From NCBI GenBank assembly GCA_001805055.1, contig MHDZ01000066.1, positions 4,904 through 63,619 of the forward strand: a stretch of DNA of 58,716 nt, read 5' to 3'. The notes below the pieces were generated by a model. The model was not told the origin of the DNA. It saw only the letters and a program-made list of their open reading frames with translations, and ran no database searches. Below, in pieces: positions 53,326 to 58,716 of this stretch (position 1 is the stretch's first letter; every line of letters begins with the position of its first letter). Source of the stretch: Nitrospirae bacterium GWC2_57_13 (GTDB lineage: Bacteria; Nitrospirota; UBA9217). The translations under genes and the position numbers were made by a program.

Positions 53326-53430
53326 TCACTTGCGGCATGCCGTTCCGGGATGCTGCTGCATTGCCTGCTTCATCTTCTCCCAGAAGGCAGCCTCCTTCTT
53401 GAGTGTTCCTTCACTGAGAGGCTTCTTCAT
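53326..53430 (-). CDS. Small peptide gene upstream of the radical SAM gene (possible precursor)
   Basis: 34 residues to the first UGA, from an ATG preceded by AAAGGAGG. The sequence MKKPLSEGTLKKEAAFWEK then MKQAMQQHPGTACRK is charged and helical, like a RiPP leader, with one cysteine (C32). Directly after residue 34 come UGA-Lys-Gly-UGA-Lys-Ser-UGA, so a read-through form would be C-x-x-U-x-x-U-x-x-stop, with a hairpin at bSECIS distance. An overlapping +2 frame (from ATG at about 53338, 37 residues, with LKELKLPVGNEYEVRL) is also open and is a rival reading. The peptide is real by ribosome-binding site; its role is inference. Confidence 0.5.
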   Translation of the reverse strand: MKKPLSEGTLKKEAAFWEKMKQAMQQHPGTACRK

Positions 53431-53617
53431 CCCTGGCTCACCTCCTTTCCCGCTGGACTCATTCTTCCATAGTATCAAAGAAACGGCCCTGTCGCTTGCC
53501 GCACACATACCTAAGTATTACGGGCTTTCGCATTGAATCATGAGCCGTGGCTTTTCGGGCTAAATGGTGCGAAGTTCATAACCTCTGCGATCTACAGTAA
53601 TTTTTTTTGGTTCAATC

Positions 53618-53646
53618 TTGATTTTGACGCCCCATGATGCTATTCT
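53618..53646 (+). promoter_or_regulatory. Promoter of the 17-heme cytochrome gene
   Basis: TTGATT (53618-53623), 17-base spacer, TATTCT (53641-53646), about 60 bases before the start. Confidence 0.55.
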
Positions 53647-53706
53647 AGTCATCATTTTTCCTGCGCAGGACCATTCCTCGACATACTAGAGAAGGAGATG
53701 CAAAAC

Positions 53707-54993
53707 ATGATAGCAAGGCGTGCCCTCTTCATCGCTGCGATCCTCATGATGCTGTTCGTCCGTCCGGCGTCTGCCCAGGTGGACTGTTCGCAGTGCCATC
53801 CCGACCTGGCCCAGGGCAAGTCTGTTCACGCAGCGGTCGCGATGGGCTGCGATTCCTGCCACTCGGCCATCGACGCCTCGAACATTCCCCATAAGAAGAC
53901 GAACAAGATACCCCGCGGGCTTTCGTCGGCCCAGCCGGCACTGTGCTACGGCTGCCATGACAAGTCAAAATTTACCCAAAAGACGGTCCATGCCGCCCTC
54001 GGCATGGGGTGCACGAGCTGCCACAGTCCTCACTCATCTAAGAGCGATAAACTGCTTATCGCAGATCCGGGAGAACTGTGCTACAACTGCCACGACAAAG
54101 CGAAGTTCACGAAAAAGACCGTGCATGCCGCCCTCGGCATGGGATGCACCACCTGCCACAACCCGCACTCGACCAAGAGCGCCAAGCTGCTTGCCTCGGA
54201 CCAGCCGGGCCTCTGCTATACCTGCCACGACAAGGCGAAGTTTACCCAGAAGGTCGTTCACGCGGCCCTGGGCATGGGATGCACGGGATGCCACAGCCCC
54301 CATTCCACCAGGAACGCGAAGCTGCTCGCAGCAGACCAGCCTGCTGTATGCTTGACCTGCCACGACAAAAAGAAGTTCAGCGACAAGGTCGTTCATGCGG
54401 CGGTGGGCATGGGATGCACAGGATGCCACGGCCCCCACTCGTCAAAGAACGCAAAGCTCCTTCTGTCGGACCAGCCTGACCTGTGCTACACCTGCCACGA
54501 CAAGTCAATCTTTACGAAAAAGAACGTACACGCCGCTGTTGCCATGGGATGCACGAGCTGCCACAGCCCCCATGCGGCCAGGAACGCAAAGCTGCTCCAA
54601 TCCGACCCTCCGGCGCTCTGCTTCAACTGCCACGACAAGACGGAGTTCTCGAAAAAGAACGTGCACGCCGCCGTAGGCATGGGGTGCGCGGTATGTCATA
54701 CTCCCCACTCCTCAGATGAAATGGCGCTGCTTGCAAAGCCCCCCGTTGAGACCTGCCTTGAATGCCATCCCAACGTGGCGAATGCTCCCCACGTGGTCGC
54801 CGGCTTCTCTGCCAAACGGCATCCCGTCGGGGAACCGCAAAAGAGCGGCAGATACCGGAAGGACCCTGCGCGGCCCGACAAGCCCTTCTATTGCGGAAGC
54901 TGCCACAGCCCGCACAGTTCGGACAGCATGCGACTATTCCGTTATCCTGTAAAAACAGCGATGGAAATATGCTCGAAGTGCCACAAGATGTGA
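53707..54993 (+). CDS. Seventeen-heme cytochrome c built from tandem repeats
   Basis: A 428-residue secreted protein with signal peptide (1-20, ending ASAQ). Seventeen CXXCH motifs are counted. Residues from about 80 to 340 are six tandem 45-residue repeats, each with two hemes: CYTCHDKxKF, then VHAALGMGCTxCHSPH and KLLxSDQP. The repeat suggests a linear heme wire, probably periplasmic or outer-surface. I chose ATG 53707, nine bases after AAGGAG; the ATG at 53698 touches that site. No partner gene is adjacent. A diverged copy of its last 39 codons reappears at 56525-56644. Confidence 0.92.
   Translation: MIARRALFIAAILMMLFVRPASAQVDCSQCHPDLAQGKSVHAAVAMGCDSCHSAIDASNIPHKKTNKIPRGLSSAQPALCYGCHDKSKFTQKTVHAALGMGCTSCHSPHSSKSDKLLIADPGELCYNCHDKAKFTKKTVHAALGMGCTTCHNPHSTKSAKLLASDQPGLCYTCHDKAKFTQKVVHAALGMGCTGCHSPHSTRNAKLLAADQPAVCLTCHDKKKFSDKVVHAAVGMGCTGCHGPHSSKNAKLLLSDQPDLCYTCHDKSIFTKKNVHAAVAMGCTSCHSPHAARNAKLLQSDPPALCFNCHDKTEFSKKNVHAAVGMGCAVCHTPHSSDEMALLAKPPVETCLECHPNVANAPHVVAGFSAKRHPVGEPQKSGRYRKDPARPDKPFYCGSCHSPHSSDSMRLFRYPVKTAMEICSKCHKM
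53941..54720 (+). repeat. Six tandem 135-bp repeats within the cytochrome gene
   Basis: Each unit starts near CTGTGCTACxxCTGCCACGA and encodes 45 residues with two heme motifs. Units differ mostly at third codon positions, so selection keeps the protein while the DNA drifts. This is coding repetition and not a CRISPR. Confidence 0.85.
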
Positions 54994-55223
54994 AGTGAGG
55001 GAAACTGAAACAGTATAGACCCCATCAGGTTCTTATTTCTTGGTGGCGCATGGTTACGTCTTATTCAGATGGATGTTTTCAAGAATGCATCAAATTCATG
55101 TACCGGACCTCCGCCATTGTTAACGTGCATATTTTGCGGTGGTTTCGGCATTGTCTTTGGTGCGGTAGCGGGTCTATTCAAGAGAAAACGTTGGAAATTC
55201 CCATGGTGACGGCGAAATAGCTG

Positions 55224-55252
55224 TTGCCATATATAACGGTATCCGTTATAAT
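55224..55252 (+). promoter_or_regulatory. higBA promoter with overlapping palindromic operator
   Basis: TTGCCA (55224-55229), 17-base spacer, TATAAT (55247-55252). The palindrome TATAACGG-TAT-CCGTTATA (55232-55250) overlaps the -10 box and is a likely HigA/HigBA binding site for autorepression. Confidence 0.75.
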
Positions 55253-55290
55253 TTCACGTAGTGATAAATTGAACCGAATGAGGATGCCTG

Positions 55291-55584
55291 GTGATAAAAT
55301 CGTTCCGCGACAAGGGCACCGAGGATCTTTTTGACAGGAAAAACACCCGAGAAGCCAGACAGGCTTGTCCGCAGCAAATCTGGCGAATAGCACAGCGAAA
55401 GCTCGATCAACTTAATGGGGTCGTTTCCTTGGAATCTTTGAAAATTCCACCGGGAAATTTACTGGAAGCCCTTAAACATGATCGGAAGGGTCAGCACAGC
55501 ATACGGATTAACGATCAGTTCCGCGTTTGTTTTGTGTGGACGGATGATGGCGTGGAAAACGTCGAAATTACCGATTACCACTGA
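55291..55584 (+). CDS. higB: HigB-type toxin (RelE superfamily mRNA endonuclease)
   Basis: A 97-residue protein with a GTG start after AGGATGCCTG. It shows the HigB pattern: IKSFRDKGTEDLF at the start, the middle LKIPPGNLLEALKHDRKG, and the end QHSIRINDQFRVCFVW-type strand with EITDYH. HigB cleaves mRNA on translating ribosomes and is held by HigA. The toxin gene precedes the antitoxin, as usual in this family, and the antitoxin gene starts 19 bases after its stop. Confidence 0.92.
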   Translation: MIKSFRDKGTEDLFDRKNTREARQACPQQIWRIAQRKLDQLNGVVSLESLKIPPGNLLEALKHDRKGQHSIRINDQFRVCFVWTDDGVENVEITDYH

Positions 55585-55602
55585 AGAGTGAAGGAGAAGA
55601 AG

Positions 55603-55920
55603 ATGGTACGCATACCTAAATATGGTCCGCCGACGCATCCCGGTGAGATGCTGCTGGAGGAGTTTCTCAAACCTCTGAAAATAACGCAGAGTAGTTTGGC
55701 GGAAAAGCTGGGAGTTTCATATCCTCGCGTTAATGAACTGATTCATGGGAAGCGGGGGATAACCCCTGACACAGCACTTCGTCTGGAGAAACTGTTTGGC
55801 ATGGAGGCGCAGTTTTGGCTTAATTTGCAGTTGGCGTGGGACTTATATCATGTAACCCATTCAGCAACTGCGAAGGAGATAAAGAAAATTAAAAGATTGC
55901 CTGCCTTAGCTCACGTCTAA
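55603..55920 (+). CDS. higA: HigA-type antitoxin (XRE family)
   Basis: A 105-residue protein. PTHPGEMLLEEFLKPLKITQ opens the family signature; the helix-turn-helix SSLAEKLGVSYPRVNELIHGKRGIT is followed by TALRLEKLFGMEAQFWLNLQ. It neutralises HigB and represses the promoter through the palindrome at 55232-55250. I chose the ATG at 55603, six bases after AAGGAG; a GTG at 55588 is also in frame. Confidence 0.93.
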   Translation: MVRIPKYGPPTHPGEMLLEEFLKPLKITQSSLAEKLGVSYPRVNELIHGKRGITPDTALRLEKLFGMEAQFWLNLQLAWDLYHVTHSATAKEIKKIKRLPALAHV

Positions 55921-56113
55921 GCCGTCTCTATTCATGTACATGTCCCAACCAGACGGCTCGACACCGACCGGGCCTCGCGCGGAAACAGTATAGACCCCTT
56001 AGGTTCTATGCTTCTTGAAATCCCATAGCCCTGTGGCGCGTAACGGCTTAGTCCAACCAGCAGTTAGAGCCTGTCAAGCGGCTCTACGTATTAAAAAGCG
56101 AAGGGAGATTCTT

Positions 56114-56497
56114 ATGAAACTCTCATTTCATATTTCATCGGCATTCGTAATAGCGTTACTTGGTTCTGGCTGCGCCACCATGTTCATGGGTGCCCATCAA
56201 AGAATCCAAGTTTTATCTGACCCGCCTGGAGCAACGGTAAAGGTTGATAATTATATTTCCACTACGCCAACTATTCTTAAACTCAGGAGAAAGTACGATC
56301 ATTTCATTACCATTGAAAAATCAGGCTACGATCCTATTTACGCCAAAATTGATAGTCATTTTAACTTTGGCCTATTTTTAAATGTATTGATACTATTCCC
56401 GCCAGGGATGATTGTTGACGCCGCCACTGGTGCATCATGGTCATTGACGCCCGATGATTTTAATGTAAAGCTGAAATTACTCGATCCTCAAAATTAA
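56114..56497 (+). CDS. Small PEGA-domain-like lipoprotein
   Basis: A 127-residue protein; signal peptide with lipobox LLGSGC puts the lipidated cysteine near residue 19. IQVLSDPPGATVKVDN followed by PTILKLRRKYDHFITIEKSGY is the PEGA-like surface domain pattern. A hydrophobic stretch (FNFGLFLNVLILFPPGMIV, about 83-102) follows and may re-enter the membrane. Codon use is AT-rich compared with the cytochrome genes, in line with acquisition. Ribosome-binding site AAGGGAG. It fills the second half of the TIR-bounded element. Confidence 0.8.
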   Translation: MKLSFHISSAFVIALLGSGCATMFMGAHQRIQVLSDPPGATVKVDNYISTTPTILKLRRKYDHFITIEKSGYDPIYAKIDSHFNFGLFLNVLILFPPGMIVDAATGASWSLTPDDFNVKLKLLDPQN

Positions 56498-56524
56498 CTT
56501 CGGAACTTCTATGGGTCTATACTG

Positions 56525-56644
56525 TCCGACAAGCCGTTCTACTGCGGAAGCTGCCACAGCCCGCACAGCTCGGACAGCATACGCCTGTTCCGGTATCCTG
56601 TAAAGACGACGATGGAAATATGCTCGAAGTGCCACAAGATGTGA
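56525..56644 (+). pseudogene. 3' remnant of a second repeat-type cytochrome gene
   Basis: It encodes DKPFYCGSCHSPHSSDS and continues to ICSKCHKM-stop, matching the last 39 codons of the 17-heme cytochrome (54877-54993) with about 12 base changes, nearly all silent. There is no start or 5' part; the homology begins exactly at the end of the TIR. Silent divergence means this was a working paralog before the left part was lost or replaced. Confidence 0.8.
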
Positions 56645-57187
56645 TGTGAGGGAAGGTCCTGCTCACGCGGGAAGACGGCTGCAACACCGACGCTCTGCGC
56701 ACAGGCGTACGCACGGTCTACAGCCCCTCGCCGGGCCGCGCTGGACCGTGCCCATCCATAAAATAATGGGACGAGTATGACACCGTCGGAAAAGCGCGAT
56801 TGATTGACGGGCGTATTCAGAAATCCAGCGGGCTCTTCGCTTCTTTGACCGTCCTGCCCGGCACGCAGTTATATTATAGTGAACGTTCGCTCACCTATCA
56901 AGTGCCGGCGTTACTTTCTGGCCTATCAAACTCAACCTGAAACAGCCTTCGAGTGCATTCAGTTACATTTCTCCCATACATCAGCAAAGTGATTGACCCC
57001 TTACGGCCATCTGTGCTACTGTAGTTTTAACGGATGATATGATGTTATTGTTCGTTTGAAATACTTCGATCTATTCTCGTATCGCTGAAGTCGAGCATTA
57101 TTCTTGCAGGCTAGTAAAGAACGGATTTTCCTGTTTTACTAGCCGGACACGGCTAGACAATCACTGGTTGAATTCAAAATTAGAACG
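56645..57187. other. 543-bp gene-poor region with relic promoter/operator
   Basis: No convincing gene. At 56846-56894 there is a TTGACC, a TATATTATAG stretch and the near-palindrome GTGAACGTTCGCTCAC (56879-56894), looking like a TetR-type operator on a promoter, but no gene follows. From about 56990 the base composition becomes AT-rich, leading into the unknown gene at 57188. Confidence 0.5.
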
Positions 57188-58615
57188 ATGAAAGAACTTA
57201 TAGATACGCAACGCAAATTTTTTGCAATTTTGAACGAGTTCTTCAAGAGAGCAACAGGTGAAGAAGCCGCTCAATTTGCTCCCTCGACAGACGATTTCGA
57301 CAAGCGAATCCGCCGTGATGCTCATAGTCTAGCGGTAACTGTTGCTGATGCGTTTAATTGGTTTTACCCGGAAATAATCTCTTTTTACGAGCAGCAGAAA
57401 ACAGCCACATTTCGACAAGCAAAGCATATTGGCGGGCTAAAGTTTGTCCTAGGCGGTGCATCGCGTTTTACTGAAACTCATTTTAACTCTGTAAGGAAAG
57501 TACTGCTATATGCGGATACGATCTTAATTCCGGACCCAATCTTGCCTTGGATTGAAAGTCCTCGTACTGAAGAGCGGTTTCGAGATGTCCTACTATTACG
57601 AGAAACATTCAGCCTTCTTCGCCTCAAACCTTTAATCGATGCTAATATCGTGTATCCGGCGGTCCATGTTTTCCAAAGTTGGGAGAAGTCGCTGCAGGAC
57701 CAAGATCGACAGACCATTGAAGGCATTTTAGGCCTTACGGCAGGCGTCATTGGAAGTTACCTCGGCCATAATTTTGAGTCCTTTGATGATTTACGCGCTT
57801 TCATTAGGCGCAATCCCGCCGACTATTTGTCAGGAATCGAACAGCACAATCTCTTCGTCGCCCCTGGGCAAGAAGTGATTGGAAAACCACTAAAGACTCA
57901 GATATCAGAATATGTGGCTGATATCCGTGAATGGCGAACCAAAGATTTTATTCAAAAAATTGAAAAACTCTCTCCAGCGGAACTCGTTACAAACGGGATA
58001 ACTGAACGTTTCACACATCAATACCACTTGATGGAAAATGCAGAAGAGCTCTCAGCGAATCCAATGGTTGCCATTTCTCAGCAATGGCATTATTTTGAAT
58101 TGTGTGCGCGAGCAACTGAACGTCGTCTAATTGAGCGTGGTATTATGAGCGAAGAGGCTGTTCGCACAATTAGGGCGTTTGACGCCCCTGGTTTAAGTTG
58201 GCTTGGCAACATAAGTATCGCTGACTTAGTACAGTTACGCGAGGCTAATGAGAACGAGTATTTTCGAAAAGAGCTGGACAATCAACTTCACCAGTTACAT
58301 GGAGCAACTGCCAGTGATCTTAATCGCATTGCAGCTGAAGTCTCACACGCAATTGCCTCTCTTATTGCAAAGCACAAAAATGAATTGGCTGATATCCAGA
58401 GGAAGTATAATGGTCTCCATACGAAAACTGCGGTTACAGCTTGGGTGACGGCAGCTGCTGCATTCTCTCCAATTTTGGGACCATTCGTAGGTACGGTGGC
58501 AGCCCCACTTGCGGTTTTTGGGAAATATGTTTGGGATAAATATAACGAACGCCAAGACCTAAATCATGCATCGAAATCACTTATGGGCATTTTTGCAAAG
58601 GCAGATGGGGATTAG
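57188..58615 (+). CDS. Unknown 475-residue protein in accessory DNA
   Basis: A long, mostly helical protein without any motif I recognise. N-terminal helices (RKFFAILNEFFKRATG), a charged middle, and two hydrophobic helices near the end (about 415-445: AVTAWVTAAAAFSP, LGPFVGTVAAPLAVFGKYVW), so the C-terminus may insert in a membrane. A coiled-coil-like stretch precedes them (HAIASLIAKHKNELADIQRKY). Base use is AT-richer than the core genes. The ribosome-binding site is weak. Its place between a toxin-antitoxin element and an insertion sequence suggests an accessory, possibly defence, role, but that is only context. Confidence 0.75.
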   Translation: MKELIDTQRKFFAILNEFFKRATGEEAAQFAPSTDDFDKRIRRDAHSLAVTVADAFNWFYPEIISFYEQQKTATFRQAKHIGGLKFVLGGASRFTETHFNSVRKVLLYADTILIPDPILPWIESPRTEERFRDVLLLRETFSLLRLKPLIDANIVYPAVHVFQSWEKSLQDQDRQTIEGILGLTAGVIGSYLGHNFESFDDLRAFIRRNPADYLSGIEQHNLFVAPGQEVIGKPLKTQISEYVADIREWRTKDFIQKIEKLSPAELVTNGITERFTHQYHLMENAEELSANPMVAISQQWHYFELCARATERRLIERGIMSEEAVRTIRAFDAPGLSWLGNISIADLVQLREANENEYFRKELDNQLHQLHGATASDLNRIAAEVSHAIASLIAKHKNELADIQRKYNGLHTKTAVTAWVTAAAAFSPILGPFVGTVAAPLAVFGKYVWDKYNERQDLNHASKSLMGIFAKADGD

Positions 58616-58643
58616 AATCTTAACATTAATGCGCCAGTTCTAT

Positions 58644-58716
58644 AGCGAAGTGCAACACTTGGGGTAGCCATGCTATCCTAAGTGTCTATGCCAAAACTCT
58701 ATAAGCAGCTATCCCA
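58644..58716 (+). mobile_element. Left end of an IS30-like insertion sequence
   Basis: AAGTGCAACACTTGGGG (about 58648) resembles the terminal inverted repeat of IS30-family elements, and a transposase start follows within 45 bases. The element continues beyond the window. Confidence 0.5.
58688..58716 (+). CDS. Start of an IS30-family transposase (cut by window edge)
   Basis: Only MPKLYKQLS can be read. This start is typical of IS30 transposases, which go on with a helix-turn-helix and a DDE domain. Too short for certainty. Confidence 0.45.

Larger units (their letters stand above)
55010..56525. mobile_element. TIR-bounded accessory element with toxin-antitoxin and lipoprotein
   Basis: The segment begins ACAGTATAGACCC (55010-55022) and ends GGGTCTATACTGT (56513-56525), a perfect 13-bp inverted repeat. 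A third direct copy (55985-55998), with AGGTTCTAT following, splits it into a HigBA cassette and a lipoprotein cassette. The DNA is AT-richer than its surroundings. No transposase is inside, so it would be mobilised in trans or be the relic of an insertion. It lies between the intact cytochrome gene and a fragment of a second copy. Confidence 0.6.

Noticed and set aside
53941-54720. CRISPR-like tandem repeats
   Set aside because: The 135-bp units are in-frame coding repeats with heme motifs and no unique spacers.
56030-56090. Integron attC site (TAACGG ... CAGTTAGAG)
   Set aside because: The segment has weak attC-like ends but lacks the paired inner sites and palindrome.

Overview
The window is about 58.7 kb of GC-rich DNA carrying roughly 50 protein genes. 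No tRNA or rRNA gene was seen. The gene set points to an anaerobic, metal- and selenium-using bacterium of the Nitrospirota or Desulfuromonadota/Geobacter type. The signs are many multiheme c-type cytochromes with an outer-membrane porin, a 2-oxoacid:ferredoxin oxidoreductase, a stand-alone corrinoid-type methyltransferase, WrbA, ferritin-like proteins, and genes that need UGA read as selenocysteine. The phylum is inferred from gene content only.

Layout. 1-1.5 kb: two multiheme cytochromes in one operon, the first cut by the window edge. 1.7-9.2 kb: a lone receiver protein, an XRE regulator, propionyl-CoA synthetase with a class V aminotransferase, an AhpF/thioredoxin-reductase-like fusion with an isochorismatase-like hydrolase, and a small selenoprotein with two in-frame UGA codons that ordinary gene calling breaks. 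9.4-15.3 kb: ECF sigma factor, zinc-finger anti-sigma, DUF4139 protein and VIT/vWA protein. 15.4-24.7 kb: an FAD reductase, an arsenosugar-type cluster (two glycosyltransferase-like proteins around a fused ArsS-ArsM), a 2-oxoacid:ferredoxin oxidoreductase and a Cys-rich protein. 24.8-26.2 kb: a compact RiPP locus with its own promoter and terminator: a radical SAM/SPASM maturase with a built-in recognition-like domain, followed by a 20-residue Cys-rich peptide. 26.2-35.3 kb: TPR lipoprotein, then an extracellular electron-transfer cluster (NHL propeller, four multiheme cytochromes, porin). 35.4-48.6 kb: signalling proteins (receiver-PilZ, heme-motif diguanylate cyclase), redox and metal proteins, a selenocysteine rhodanese-ferritin fusion beside a SelD-type FAD oxidoreductase, pirin, universal stress protein plus P-type ATPase, and a pterin-binding methyltransferase. 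48.6-53.5 kb: hybrid histidine kinase, a second radical SAM/SPASM protein and a small upstream peptide gene. 53.7-55 kb: a 17-heme cytochrome built from 135-bp repeats. 55-58.7 kb: an AT-richer accessory zone with a HigBA toxin-antitoxin and a lipoprotein inside 13-bp inverted repeats, a remnant of a second cytochrome copy, an unknown 475-residue protein and the start of an IS30-like element.

Together the genes suggest a respiratory lifestyle exporting electrons through heme wires, backed by selenium/sulfur redox proteins and two radical-SAM peptide-maturation systems. Several dispersed GC-rich repeats sit at gene ends, and several genes have an extended -10 box 6-7 bases before the start codon, which predicts leaderless mRNAs.
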